Shown in pieces: positions 50,152-59,590 of a stretch of DNA of 64,000 nucleotides. The notes beneath the pieces are model-generated. The model saw only the letters and a program-made list of their open reading frames with translations, had not been told where the DNA came from and made no database searches. Source of the DNA: Curtobacterium sp. GC_Cur_3. GTDB lineage: Bacteria; Actinomycetota; Actinomycetes; Actinomycetales; Microbacteriaceae. A program made the translations under genes and the position numbers. Numbering within the stretch: position 1 is the first letter of the stretch; each line of letters opens with the position of its first letter. The stretch lies in the NCBI RefSeq assembly GCF_026544205.1, contig NZ_JALNUI010000009.1, positions 62,001 to 126,000 of the forward strand. Reading direction: 5' to 3'.

Positions 50152-50889
50152 ATGGATCCTGATTCGGCCGTCCTCGTGACAGGTCAGTTCCCGGCGTGGT
50201 TGACCGTCCTGGCGTGGGTCTCGATCGGGACGGGAATTACGTCTGCGCTTTGGGTCGCGAGAGATGTCGCCCGTCGACCGCAGCAAATGACGGTGATGAA
50301 CGTGGTGTGGCCCGTCACGATGCTGTTTGGAAGTGTCGCGTGGCTGGCGTTCTACCGAGGCGCCGGACGGGCACCCCTGCAGGGCGTACGTGGTAGCGAC
50401 GTTGATCACTCGATGAGGACCGCCGTCGCGATCGGAACGAGTCACTGTGGCGCTGGTTGCGCGATCGGCGATCTCGTCGCCGAGTTCGCGCTCGTCGCGT
50501 TCCCCGTCCTGGGAGTCCTCGTCGGGCGCGAGACGTTTTACCAGGACGAGATCTTCGCCGGATGGGTCCTCGACTTCGTGCTCGCGTTCGGCCTCGGGAT
50601 CGTGTTCCAGTACTTGTCCATCGCGCCGATGCGCGGACTCAGCGTCCGGGCTGGCCTGATCGCGGCGCTCAAGGCGGACACCCTCTCGATCTTGTCCTGG
50701 CAGGTGGGGATGTACGGGATGATGGCGCTGGCGCAGTTCCTGATCTTGCCGGCGTTGTTCGGGGGCCGGGCTGCTGTGCTCTCCCCGGAGTTCTGGTTCG
50801 TGATGCAGATCGCGATGCTCATCGGGTTCGCGACTGCCTATCCCGTGAACTGGGCACTTGTCCGTTCCGGCCTGAAAGAGAAGATGTGA
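50152..50889 (+). CDS. DUF4396 membrane protein
   Basis: The product is 245 aa from MDPDSAV. It has six membrane segments and the family's AIGTSHCGAGCAIGDLVAEF motif, with the Cys-Gly-Ala-Gly-Cys pair inside a span that could bind metal or redox partners. The function of the family is not known. It is followed four bases later by a DUF2254 gene. Confidence 0.85.
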   Translation: MDPDSAVLVTGQFPAWLTVLAWVSIGTGITSALWVARDVARRPQQMTVMNVVWPVTMLFGSVAWLAFYRGAGRAPLQGVRGSDVDHSMRTAVAIGTSHCGAGCAIGDLVAEFALVAFPVLGVLVGRETFYQDEIFAGWVLDFVLAFGLGIVFQYLSIAPMRGLSVRAGLIAALKADTLSILSWQVGMYGMMALAQFLILPALFGGRAAVLSPEFWFVMQIAMLIGFATAYPVNWALVRSGLKEKM

Positions 50890-50893
50890 CCGT

Positions 50894-52132
50894 ATGCGCA
50901 CAGCAACCCTGCGGATCCGTGAGTCGTTCTGGTTCCTGCCTGCTGTGTACGGCATCTGCGCGGTCATCGCTGCCCAGGTGCTCGTCTCTCTCGACCAGCA
51001 CCTTATCGACCGCGGCGCAACACGGATCGTGTTCCTCGATGCGCTCAGTGCCAGCGGTGGTCGGTCGATCCTGACGACCATCGGCACGTCGATGCTCACG
51101 GTCGCGGGCACATCGTTCTCGATCACGATCTCGGTGTTGGCAACGACATCGTCGACGTACGGGCCTCGGCTGGTACGGAACTTCATGGCGGACCGCGCGA
51201 ATCAATTCGTTCTTGCCGCGTTCACGTCGACGTTCCTCTACGCGATCGTGGTGCTCCGCTCGGTGCACACCGCAATCGATGACGGGACCGCGTTCGTCCC
51301 CGTGATCGCGATCCACGTTGCCGTGCTCCTCGGGATCCTCGACGTCGCCGTCCTCGTGTTCTTCATCCACCACATCGCCTCGAGTGTGCAGATCACCGCC
51401 TTGCAAAAGCAGGTGCAGACTGATCTTGAGACCGCCGTCGCCAACGTGTTCCGACGCCAGGGCTCGGACGACGGTGACGGCGTGACCACACGCCCACAGC
51501 CGGACCGCGGGCAGGAGGGCATCACGCTCACCGCAGCGAAGGACGGATACGTCCAGTCGGTGCAGTGGGAACGTCTTGTCACCTGGGCAGCGGAACACGA
51601 TCGATGCATCGCGATGGTTGCGATGCCCGGGGACCACATCATCGAGGGGGACATTCTCCTGCAGGTGAATGGCGGGTCCCACTTCGCGGCCCTTGCGGCT
51701 GAAGAGGTTCGCGCTCTTCGAGCACTGGTGACACTCGGGGATGCCAGGACCCCGTTCCAGGACGTCGAATTCGCCCTGCAACAACTGGTCGAGATCGCTG
51801 TTCGCGGCCTCGCCAGCGGAACCAACGACCCCTACACCGCCGTCAGCGCACTCGATCTCTCTGCCACGGCACTCGTACCGATGTGGAGAGACCAGGTCGC
51901 GATCACCGCCTATCTCGACGACGACGGTGACGAACGCGTGATACCGCGTTGGCCGTCGGCTGAATCCCTCGCCGAAACGGTCTTTACCGGTGTCCTCACC
52001 TACGGCACCGACCATCCCATCGTCCTCACCGCAGCGCTGCACCTGGCGCAACGTCTCGACGATGCTGCGGCACCGTCCCGACGCGGTCTCCTGGACTCCA
52101 CCACCCAGCAGCTCCGCACCGCGCTTCAGTGA
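50894..52132 (+). CDS. DUF2254 membrane protein
   Basis: The 412-aa product has four N-terminal spans (from FLPAVYGICAVIAAQVLVSL to DVAVLVFFIHHIASSVQI) including STYGPRLVRNFMADRANQFV, a DUF2254 hallmark. A cytosolic region follows (GYVQSVQWERLVTWAAEHDR, DIEFALQQLVEIAVRGLASG-like). The function is unknown; it may be an ion channel or a regulator thereof. It is in one transcript with DUF4396. Confidence 0.85.
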   Translation: MRTATLRIRESFWFLPAVYGICAVIAAQVLVSLDQHLIDRGATRIVFLDALSASGGRSILTTIGTSMLTVAGTSFSITISVLATTSSTYGPRLVRNFMADRANQFVLAAFTSTFLYAIVVLRSVHTAIDDGTAFVPVIAIHVAVLLGILDVAVLVFFIHHIASSVQITALQKQVQTDLETAVANVFRRQGSDDGDGVTTRPQPDRGQEGITLTAAKDGYVQSVQWERLVTWAAEHDRCIAMVAMPGDHIIEGDILLQVNGGSHFAALAAEEVRALRALVTLGDARTPFQDVEFALQQLVEIAVRGLASGTNDPYTAVSALDLSATALVPMWRDQVAITAYLDDDGDERVIPRWPSAESLAETVFTGVLTYGTDHPIVLTAALHLAQRLDDAAAPSRRGLLDSTTQQLRTALQ

Positions 52133-52242
52133 GAGATCAAGGCTCTGGAACCTGATGCTCCCGCTGTGTGAGGATGACCGGTCTCGGCACGTCTCTTGAG
52201 GAGGACCGGTTCGGTCTCGTCATCCCCACAGGAAGCAGTACC

Positions 52243-52377
52243 GTGCTCGCCATCCTCCGCCTCATTCCCGTCGCAATCGGCATCGTGAAGTACTCCCGCA
52301 AGGACCCTCACGTGAAAAAGGCGGTGGCGCGGATCAAGCGAAAGCTCGACAAGCGTCGCGCACGACGATCGAACTGA
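52243..52377 (+). CDS. 44-aa basic protein
   Basis: It starts with a GTG preceded by AGGAAG. It has one short hydrophobic segment (VLAILRLIPVAIGIVKY) followed by a Lys/Arg-rich tail (KKAVARIKRKLDKRRARRS). The frame is open to 52168, but the ribosome binding site favours the short version. The mix of a span and a cationic helix suggests a membrane-associated small protein; the function is unknown. Confidence 0.5.
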   Translation: MLAILRLIPVAIGIVKYSRKDPHVKKAVARIKRKLDKRRARRSN

Positions 52378-52388
52378 TCGGCCTGCTC

Positions 52389-53525
52389 GTGAGTCTCTTC
52401 AATCACAAGCCACACGCCGCGACCCGGCAACCATGGCCAGAACAACGATCACTGTGGTCAGGATCCCTGGGACGCTTGGCGACCAGGTGTTCGCAGGTCA
52501 TCCTCGTCGTGGTAGTCATCGCGGGCGTCGCATTCGGTCTCAGTCAGCTCAGCCTCGTCGTCATCCCGGTCCTGCTCGCTCTGATCATCGCCAGCGCGAT
52601 CCTGCCGCTGATCGACCTGATGCGCCGCATCCACATCCCATCCATCCTCGCAACGTGGATCGCTTTGATCCTCATCATCGGGGTGCTCGGGACCGTCGTG
52701 TGGCTGATCGTTCTCGCTGTGGAGCACCAGATCGGTTCCCTTATCAGCTCAGCCGTGGACGGGATCGGCGAGCTCGAAACCGTCGCCGGAAACCTGCCGT
52801 TCTCCATCGACCAGGACCAACTCCGCTCGATTCGCAGCGACGCCATCGACTTCGTCACCAGCCGACAGTTCGGCGTCGGCGCGCTGGCCGGCCTCTCTGC
52901 AGCGGGGAACTTCGCGACCGCGTTCGCCGTGTTCGTCGTCGTGCTGTTCTTCTTCCTCAAAGACGGCCCCCGTATCTGGGACTTCCTGTGCCGGCCCTTC
53001 CACGGCGACGACCTCGCGCGCGCCCGCCGGATCGGACACGAAACCGTCACGACTCTCGGGGGCTACATTCGCGGGACCGCGACAGTCGCCGTCGTCGACG
53101 CCGTCGCGATCGGGATCGGTGTCGCCGTCATCCAAGTTCCCCTCGCGCTGCCACTGGCCGTGATCGTGTTCGTGTTCGCATTCGTTCCCCTAGTCGGCGC
53201 GACCATCGCCGGAGCACTGGCCGCACTCGTCGCCCTGGTGTCCAACGGTCCGACAGCAGCAATCTGGGTCATCGTGATCGTTTTCGCCGTCAACCAGCTC
53301 GAGGGGAACTTCCTGCAACCCGTCGTCATGGGCCGCACCTTGAAGCTACATCCGCTCGTGATCCTCATCGCCCTCACCATCGGTACCGTCACCGCCGGGA
53401 TCATCGGTGCGATCCTCGCCGTGCCGCTGACTGCTGTTGCCTGGAGCATCGTCACAATCTGGCGCGGTCCAGATCGGCCTGCCGAGTTCGCACGACAGAA
53501 ACGCCCCGAGCGGATGGCCGACTGA
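52389..53525 (+). CDS. AI-2E family permease
   Basis: The product is 378 aa from a GTG. It has about eight membrane spans: VIPVLLALIIASAILPLIDL early, the large cytosolic loop, VVLFFFLKDGPRIWDFL and ETVTTLGGYIRGTATVAVVD. The end has VNQLEGNFLQPVVMGRTLKL followed by HPLVILIALTIG, the family hallmarks. Members export AI-2 or act as Na+/H+ antiporters. Which applies here cannot be told. Confidence 0.9.
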   Translation: MSLFNHKPHAATRQPWPEQRSLWSGSLGRLATRCSQVILVVVVIAGVAFGLSQLSLVVIPVLLALIIASAILPLIDLMRRIHIPSILATWIALILIIGVLGTVVWLIVLAVEHQIGSLISSAVDGIGELETVAGNLPFSIDQDQLRSIRSDAIDFVTSRQFGVGALAGLSAAGNFATAFAVFVVVLFFFLKDGPRIWDFLCRPFHGDDLARARRIGHETVTTLGGYIRGTATVAVVDAVAIGIGVAVIQVPLALPLAVIVFVFAFVPLVGATIAGALAALVALVSNGPTAAIWVIVIVFAVNQLEGNFLQPVVMGRTLKLHPLVILIALTIGTVTAGIIGAILAVPLTAVAWSIVTIWRGPDRPAEFARQKRPERMAD

Positions 53526-53555
53526 AGACCCTCGAACAACCTGCCTGGTAGCCGG

Positions 53556-54884
53556 TCAGCTATCGAGACGGGGGCCGTCCGGGACCAGCTCGATGCCCGA
53601 ACGCTCAGCCCTGGGAGGTGTCGCGGTGGCCGTCGGCAGGGGTTCGGTGTTCGCTTCTGGGGCGGGCATCACTGCGGGGCGAATGAGTTCGGGTTGGCGG
53701 CGGGTGCGGAACACCCATGCTTTGAAGAGCAGGAATCGGACGAGTGTTGCTACCAGATTCGCGCCGGTGAGGACGGCGATCTCCGCTTCGTGCGTCGCCC
53801 CAGGGGCCGTCGCGTGGAGCATGACCAGAGAACCGGAAGTGATGGCCCAAGCGATGCCGAAGACGACCAGGCCTTGTATCTGGTGTTGTCCGGCGCCCGC
53901 TCGGCCTCGAACGCCGAATGTGAATCGGCGGTTCAGCGCGGTGTTACCGACCGCGGTCAGCAGGAGCGCGAGGAAGTCGGCGGTCTGCGAACCGAGCGCG
54001 GGGCGGAGGACGGCGTAGAGCACCGCGAACGCGATCGTGGAGAGGACGCCAATCGCTCCGAACCGAAGCATCTGCCCGAGAATCCCGACGGGGGGAGTGG
54101 TGAACGGTTGCCGGCCGATCGCCGCGTAGACAGCCGTGATCGGGATGCGACCGGTCGCCAGGCCGCGGGAGACCCGCCACATGCCCTTGAGGTCCTCGGC
54201 GGCGGTGGAGGTGATGTCGACGGAGGAGTCGACGTCGTCGACCCAGTCGACGGGAACCTCGTGCACGCGCAGGCCGGCGTGTTCGGCGAGGACGAGCATC
54301 TCGGTGTCGAAGAACCAAGCGTCGTCCTCGCAGAGCGGCAGGATGTGCTCTGCGGCCTCTTGGGTGATGGCTTTGAAGCCGCACTGCGCGTCCGAGAACG
54401 ACACCCCCATCGTGGTGCGGAGGAGCAGGTTGTAGGAGCGGGAGATGAACTCACGCTTCCCGCCCCGGACAACGCGGGAGGAACCAGCGAGGCGGGTGCC
54501 GATCGCGACGTCGGAATGGCCTGACAGCAGCGGCGCGACGAGGGGCTCGAGGGCGGCGAGGTCCGTTGACAGGTCCTCATCGACGTAGACGAGGACCCGC
54601 GCCGGCGACGCACCCCATACCGCTTTGAGTGCACGCCCACGGCCCTTCTCCGGTAGGTGCACGGCGTGGACTTCGGGGAGCATCGCGGCGAGGTCATCAG
54701 CGATGCGGGCGGTGTCATCCGTCGAGGCGTTGTCTGCGATCGTGATCCGCCAGCTGTGCGAGAACGTCGTACGGCAGAACGCATGGAGTCGTCGGACGTG
54801 TGCCGCGAGGGTGTCCTGCTCGTTGTAGCAGGGGACGACGATGTCGATATCGAGTGTGGGGTTCGTCTCCGTCATGCTGCTCAT
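53556..54884 (-). CDS. GT2 polyprenyl-phosphate sugar transferase fused to GtrA flippase
   Basis: The product is 442 aa. Residues ~10-245 form a GT2 domain (DIDIVVPCYNEQDTLAAHVR, ITIADNASTDDTARIADDLA, VYVDEDLSTDLAAL with the DxD-like motif, SDAQCGFKAITQEAAEHILP). Residues ~265-400 carry the four-span GtrA domain (FGAIGVLSTIAFAVLYAVLR, LTAVGNTALNRRFTFG, LVRFLLFKAWVFRT). The enzyme should make polyprenyl-phosphate hexose and flip it outward, supplying the PMT-type transferases encoded nearby. The C-terminus is Pro/Glu-rich. Confidence 0.92.
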   Translation of the reverse strand: MSSMTETNPTLDIDIVVPCYNEQDTLAAHVRRLHAFCRTTFSHSWRITIADNASTDDTARIADDLAAMLPEVHAVHLPEKGRGRALKAVWGASPARVLVYVDEDLSTDLAALEPLVAPLLSGHSDVAIGTRLAGSSRVVRGGKREFISRSYNLLLRTTMGVSFSDAQCGFKAITQEAAEHILPLCEDDAWFFDTEMLVLAEHAGLRVHEVPVDWVDDVDSSVDITSTAAEDLKGMWRVSRGLATGRIPITAVYAAIGRQPFTTPPVGILGQMLRFGAIGVLSTIAFAVLYAVLRPALGSQTADFLALLLTAVGNTALNRRFTFGVRGRAGAGQHQIQGLVVFGIAWAITSGSLVMLHATAPGATHEAEIAVLTGANLVATLVRFLLFKAWVFRTRRQPELIRPAVMPAPEANTEPLPTATATPPRAERSGIELVPDGPRLDS

Positions 54885-54950
54885 GCTCGGCAGCGGGGTT
54901 ACGGGGATTGCAGCAGCCGGCTGTGCTCGATCTAAGAACGCATCGGGCTG

Positions 54951-56501
54951 TCACCGACCTGCGGGGAGGGTGACGGTGAACGCGGTGCGGGCGGTGTCTG
55001 AAACGACGCGGATGGTGCCGCCGTGCGCCTCGATGACGGCTCGCACAATCGCAAGACCAAGCCCGCTGGTGCCGTACTCGCGGGATCGGGAAGCTTCGCC
55101 GCGGGTGAACCGGTCGAACAGTATCGGCAGTGTCTCGGCGGGAATCGCCGGGCCGTCGTTGGTGACGACGAACCGCACGTCGTCGCGCACGCGTTGTAGT
55201 GAGACGACGATCGCGGTGTCGGCCGGGGTGTGGGTGCGGGCGTTGGTGAGGAGGTTCGTTACGACCCGCCGGAGCTCTGCGTCGTCCCCGGGGACGGTGA
55301 TGGGTTCGGGATCGACCTGAAGCGTCCACCGATGATCAAGTGCGGTCGCTCGGGCGTCCATTGTCATCTCGACAACGATCGCGGTCAGGTCGACAGGACC
55401 GTGCACAGCAGGTGCCGTGTCAGCGATCGCTGCCGCGTCGAGACGCGCGAGCAGGAGGAGCTCCTCGACGAGGTTCCCCATCCGGATCGCTTCGGTGCCG
55501 ATGCGTGTGACGTTGCGGTGGACGTCGTCCGGGTTCTGGGTTCGAGTGGTGAGTTCCGCGTAGGCGCGGACGGTGGCTATCGGCGTGCGGAGCTCGTGCG
55601 ACGCATCCGCGACGAATGCCCGCATTCCGGCTTCGGCGTCGCGGCGCACGGTGAGCGCGCGGGCGACGTGACCGAGGAGCTGGTTCAGTGCGGTGCCGAC
55701 TTGACCGACCTCACGGTTCGCGCGGAGGTCTGCCGCGGCGACGCGGGCCTGGATGTCGGTGTCACCGCGTTCGAGGTCGAGAGTGGTCACTCCGGAGGCG
55801 ACCGCTGCGACGTGTTCCAGGGGGCGCAGGGAGCGGCGCACCAGCATCGCTCCTGCCCACACGGCGATCAGTAGACCTGCGAGCGTGACGCTGCCGATGA
55901 CCACGAGGAGCCGCATGATCGAGGCGTGGAGATCTCCGAGGGGAAGCGCGGTGATGATGACGTCGTCGTCGTCAGCAGTGGCGGCTTGAGCACGATAGGA
56001 GCCGAGGGAACCCAGCGACACCGTGACCGGTGCCGCAGTGGCCCGCACGTGGCGGAGCGTGCGCTCCTGCGCCGTCGTGAGACTGTGCTGCGCACCCTGG
56101 GCGTCGGTGTAGCCGGCGAGGACCGTCGTGCCGTCGTTGAAGATCGCGATGACGGTGTTCGCGGCCTGTCCTGGTGCGCCGATGAAGGCGTTGTCCGGGT
56201 CAGGCTGCGAGGCGGATCCCTCCGCTGGTGAGCCGGGCGTCGGTGCTGAAGTCGATGTTCCGGTGGGTGGGCTGCCCGGTGATTCACCTTGCGGGCGATC
56301 GTTGCTGCGTTGGGTTGCCGTTGCTAGCTCAGAGTCGAGTCGACCCACGAGGTAGCTGTTGTAGGCGACTACGGTGACTGCGCCGACGGCGATGTTCGTC
56401 GCGACGAGCAGCAGCGCCACGGCAGCGACGATCCGCCACCGCAACGATGGGACCCTGCGATCCTCACTACGCGGCCTCGACGCCTTCACCTGCCGACTCA
56501 C
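54951..56501 (-). CDS. OmpR-class sensor histidine kinase
   Basis: The product is 516 aa from a GTG that overlaps the response regulator stop (GTGA). Two membrane spans (~23-48 and ~197-220) flank a ~145-residue extracytoplasmic sensor with a Pro/Ser-rich insert. A HAMP domain is followed by H-box FVADASHELRTPIAT with H302, then N-box and G-boxes (LRRVVTNLLTNARTHTPADT, GTSGLGLAIVRAVIEAHGG). It should control envelope glycosylation genes nearby. Confidence 0.93.
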   Translation of the reverse strand: MSRQVKASRPRSEDRRVPSLRWRIVAAVALLLVATNIAVGAVTVVAYNSYLVGRLDSELATATQRSNDRPQGESPGSPPTGTSTSAPTPGSPAEGSASQPDPDNAFIGAPGQAANTVIAIFNDGTTVLAGYTDAQGAQHSLTTAQERTLRHVRATAAPVTVSLGSLGSYRAQAATADDDDVIITALPLGDLHASIMRLLVVIGSVTLAGLLIAVWAGAMLVRRSLRPLEHVAAVASGVTTLDLERGDTDIQARVAAADLRANREVGQVGTALNQLLGHVARALTVRRDAEAGMRAFVADASHELRTPIATVRAYAELTTRTQNPDDVHRNVTRIGTEAIRMGNLVEELLLLARLDAAAIADTAPAVHGPVDLTAIVVEMTMDARATALDHRWTLQVDPEPITVPGDDAELRRVVTNLLTNARTHTPADTAIVVSLQRVRDDVRFVVTNDGPAIPAETLPILFDRFTRGEASRSREYGTSGLGLAIVRAVIEAHGGTIRVVSDTARTAFTVTLPAGR

Positions 56502-57217
56502 ACTGCTGGCCGAAGGGCGTAGCCGGCGCCGCGAACGGTTTGCAGCATCGGTTCCCGGCCGACGTCGATTTTCTTCCGCAGGTATGACACGTACATGTCC
56601 ACCAGGTTCGATGACGAGCCGAAGTCCATGCCCCACACGTGGGTGAGCAGGTGTTCGCGTGAGAGGACACGGTTGGCGTTGCGGACGAAGTACCGAAGCA
56701 GCTCGTACTCGGTCGGCGTCAGGTCGATCACGTCACCGCTCCGGCTGACCGCACGAGTGTCTTCGTCGAGGCGAAGGTCCCCGACCACCGTTGCGATGCG
56801 GGCCGTGGACACGACCCGTGGAGATGTGCGTGCGAGAATTCGGGCGCGTGCGAGGAGCTCGAACACGCCGAACGGTTTCGTGAGGTAGTCGTCGCCTCCG
56901 CGGGTGAGGCCAGCGAGTCGGTCCTCGGAGGAGTCGCGGGCGGTGAGGAACAGCACGCGGACGTCGTCGCGGGACGTCCGGAGCCGCTCGAGGACTTCGA
57001 ATCCGTCGATGTCAGGCAGCATCACGTCGAGCACAATGACGTCGGGTTGGAACTCCCGTGCTGCGAACAGGACATCGCGGCCGCGGTGCACGGCCTCGAC
57101 GGCCCACCCGTCCGTCTCGAATGCGAGACGGACGGCGTCGGCGAGAGCGTGTTCGTCATCGACGACGAGAGCACGGACGGGCGAGCCGTCGGTACGCTGC
57201 AGCGGTTGGTCAGCCAT
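56498..57217 (-). CDS. OmpR/PhoB-type response regulator
   Basis: The 239-aa product has a receiver with DDEHALAD, phospho-acceptor D64 (VIVLDVMLPDIDGFEVLE) and a KPF motif. A winged-helix output domain follows (LTPTEYELLRYFVRNANRVL, HVWGMDFGSSSNLVDMYVSY, LRKKIDVG). It is translationally coupled to the kinase. It lies 35 bases after the PMT-type gene on the same strand, so it may be in one operon with it and regulate it. Confidence 0.95.
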   Translation of the reverse strand: MADQPLQRTDGSPVRALVVDDEHALADAVRLAFETDGWAVEAVHRGRDVLFAAREFQPDVIVLDVMLPDIDGFEVLERLRTSRDDVRVLFLTARDSSEDRLAGLTRGGDDYLTKPFGVFELLARARILARTSPRVVSTARIATVVGDLRLDEDTRAVSRSGDVIDLTPTEYELLRYFVRNANRVLSREHLLTHVWGMDFGSSSNLVDMYVSYLRKKIDVGREPMLQTVRGAGYALRPAV

Positions 57218-57252
57218 CGTTCAGACCCTACCGACCGTGCCCTCGTCGCTGA

Positions 57253-59427
57253 TCACTTGGCGCTGCTCAGGTCGTAGACCGTCTGGCCGCCGACCGTGGT
57301 GCTGGTGAAGTTCGCTGCGACCCACTTCTTGATCTCGCTCGAGGTCGAGGAGCCGCCGCCCATGCCGCCACCGTTGCTGGAAGCGATGTAGTACGCGATC
57401 TCGCCGTGCTTCACGTAGGCCTTGAACTGGGCGAGGGTGGGTGCTGGGTCGCTGGACCAGCCGCCGATCGCCATCACCGGCGTGTTTGTGTCGAGCTCCA
57501 GCTGTGCTGCGGACTGGGATCCGTCCACCGCTGCTGCCCACGTCGTGTCCGTGGCCCTCAGCAGCTTCTCCAGTGCCGACGACGTCGACGCGCCACCATC
57601 GCCCATGCCGCCGCTGGAGGAAGCACCACCGTCGGAGGTCGTGTCGGTCGAGGAGTCGGACGTGCCGCTCTGGGAGCCGCTGGACGAGCCTCCGGGCGGA
57701 GTACCCATCTCACCGGAGGGCTTCTGCCCGGACGGCATCTCACCGGAGGTACCGCTCGGCGGGGTGCCGCCGGGGCCCTGCTGCGTGCTGTCGCTGTCGC
57801 TGGTGCTGCTCGATCCGCCCGGGGCGGTGGAGCCGCCGGGCGTTCCACCCGTCCCTCCGCCCATGCCGCCGCTGGAGGACCCGGACGGGCCGACCGACGG
57901 GATGGAGCCGGAGTGCGCCACCGTCGTGGTGGCGAATGCGTATGCCGTGGTGCCGGTGAGCCCGAAGAGTGTGCCGGCGAGGACGCCGACGGTGACGAGC
58001 TTCCGGAGGGTGGGAACGCTGCCGATGACGATCGCGGCGGCGGAGAGGAGCCCACCGAAGAGGATCACCCAGCGCAGCCAGGGCAACCAGGATGCGTTCT
58101 CGTTGAGCAGGCACCAACCCCAGTACGACGTGATGCCGGTCATTGCGGCGAGACCGAGCCTGCCGGTGACTCGCTCGCGGGCGTTCCATAACAGTGCGCC
58201 GCCGGTGCCGACCAGGCCCGCGATCGCGGGTACGAGGGCCACTGTGTAGTACGGGTGGATCGTGCCGGACATGAACGAGAACACCAGGCCCGTGACGATC
58301 AGCCAACCGCCCCAGAGCGCCAAGCCCGCGCGAGGAAGATCGCCCAGGTGCTGCCGCCCGATGACGATCACGCCGAGGGCGAGCGCGATGAGTGCGGCGG
58401 GCAGGAGCCAGGAGATCTCCAGCCCCATCTCAGAGGAGAACAGTCGGTTCAGACCGGTCGATCCGCCGAAGGACGAGCCTGCGGTGCCGCCGGTCGTGCC
58501 ACCGCCTCCGCCGCCGTTGCCAGAGCCGCCGAAGATCCGGCCGAGGCCGTTGTAGCCGAACACCAGGTCGAGGACGGTGTTGTTCGTCGAACCGCCGATG
58601 TAGGGGCGAGCGGACGCGGGCCAGAGCCATACGGCGACGATCCACCATCCGGCCGAGATGACGAGCGAGAAGGCTGCGATGAGCAGGCCGACGATGCGCT
58701 TGCCCCATGAGGTGTGCGCGGCAACGAGGTAGACCAGGCCGAATGCCGGCAGGACGAGGAGTCCCTGCAGCATCTTCGTCAGGAACGCGAGACCGAGGGC
58801 GACGCCGGCGAGGGCGATCCACCGCCAGCTGCCGCGGGGCAGGGCACGGACGGTGCAGTACGCGCCGGTCGTCATCAGCAGCACCAGCAGCGCGTCCGGG
58901 TTGTCGAACCGGAACATCAGCGCGGCGGCCGGTGTGGCGGCGACGACGAAACCTGCGAGCAGTGCGCCGACGTTCGCAGTCGTGGTGCCGACGCGGCCGA
59001 GGGTGCGACGGACCGTCCCCCAGACGAGCGCGACCGACGCGACGGCCATGAGCGCCTGCGGGAGCAGCAGGCTGAACGACGAGAACCCGAACAGCCGCGC
59101 CGAGAGCGCCATCACCCAGAGCGAGGCCGGAGGCTTGTCGACGGTGATGAAGTTCGATGAGTCAAGGGAGCCGAAGAAGAACGCCTCCCACGACTTCGTG
59201 CCGGCTTGCACGGCGGCTGCGTAGAAGGAGTTCGCGTACCCGGAGGAGCTGAGGTCCCAGAGGTACACGACGGCGGTGACAACGAGGAGCAGCCAGAACG
59301 CCGGGCGAAGCCAGCGGGCGTCGGTCTGCTCGCCGAGGAAGAGCCGGGGGACGGCTCGGCGACGTGTCTGCGCTCCCGTGTGCGCTCTGTCGCGACGGTC
59401 GGTCACGGGGATCGGGTACGTGGTCAT
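57253..59427 (-). CDS. PMT/ArnT-type membrane glycosyltransferase, copy 1
   Basis: The product is 724 aa. A first extracytoplasmic loop has the family motif ITVDKPPASLWVMALSARLF with candidate catalytic Asp. About 11 membrane spans follow (MFRFDNPDALLVLLMTTGAY, FMSGTIHPYYTVALVPAIAG), then an exported Ser/Gly-rich stretch and a C-terminal domain (TPVMAIGGWSSDPAPTLAQF). It would transfer sugar from polyprenyl phosphate to an envelope acceptor. The linker (many G/S/P) is unusually long. Its paralogue diverges from it 163 bases away. Confidence 0.9.
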   Translation of the reverse strand: MTTYPIPVTDRRDRAHTGAQTRRRAVPRLFLGEQTDARWLRPAFWLLLVVTAVVYLWDLSSSGYANSFYAAAVQAGTKSWEAFFFGSLDSSNFITVDKPPASLWVMALSARLFGFSSFSLLLPQALMAVASVALVWGTVRRTLGRVGTTTANVGALLAGFVVAATPAAALMFRFDNPDALLVLLMTTGAYCTVRALPRGSWRWIALAGVALGLAFLTKMLQGLLVLPAFGLVYLVAAHTSWGKRIVGLLIAAFSLVISAGWWIVAVWLWPASARPYIGGSTNNTVLDLVFGYNGLGRIFGGSGNGGGGGGTTGGTAGSSFGGSTGLNRLFSSEMGLEISWLLPAALIALALGVIVIGRQHLGDLPRAGLALWGGWLIVTGLVFSFMSGTIHPYYTVALVPAIAGLVGTGGALLWNARERVTGRLGLAAMTGITSYWGWCLLNENASWLPWLRWVILFGGLLSAAAIVIGSVPTLRKLVTVGVLAGTLFGLTGTTAYAFATTTVAHSGSIPSVGPSGSSSGGMGGGTGGTPGGSTAPGGSSSTSDSDSTQQGPGGTPPSGTSGEMPSGQKPSGEMGTPPGGSSSGSQSGTSDSSTDTTSDGGASSSGGMGDGGASTSSALEKLLRATDTTWAAAVDGSQSAAQLELDTNTPVMAIGGWSSDPAPTLAQFKAYVKHGEIAYYIASSNGGGMGGGSSTSSEIKKWVAANFTSTTVGGQTVYDLSSAK

Positions 59428-59590
59428 GGCAGAGACGCTCCCAAGCGCGCCCCCGACAAACCCCAGCGACGCCTATGCGAAATCTAAGACACTCCAGTGC
59501 GTCACTTGGCATGTCCGGCGATACGGGTCCCTTAGATGCTGCAGAGGATCCGGCAATGCTGCATGCACCGAAGCCCCACATCGTGACGGG

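Noticed and set aside
59276-59590. Upstream extension of the second PMT-type gene
   Set aside because: It is antisense to the first codons and promoter of the divergent paralogue; the ATG at 59591 starts the conserved part.
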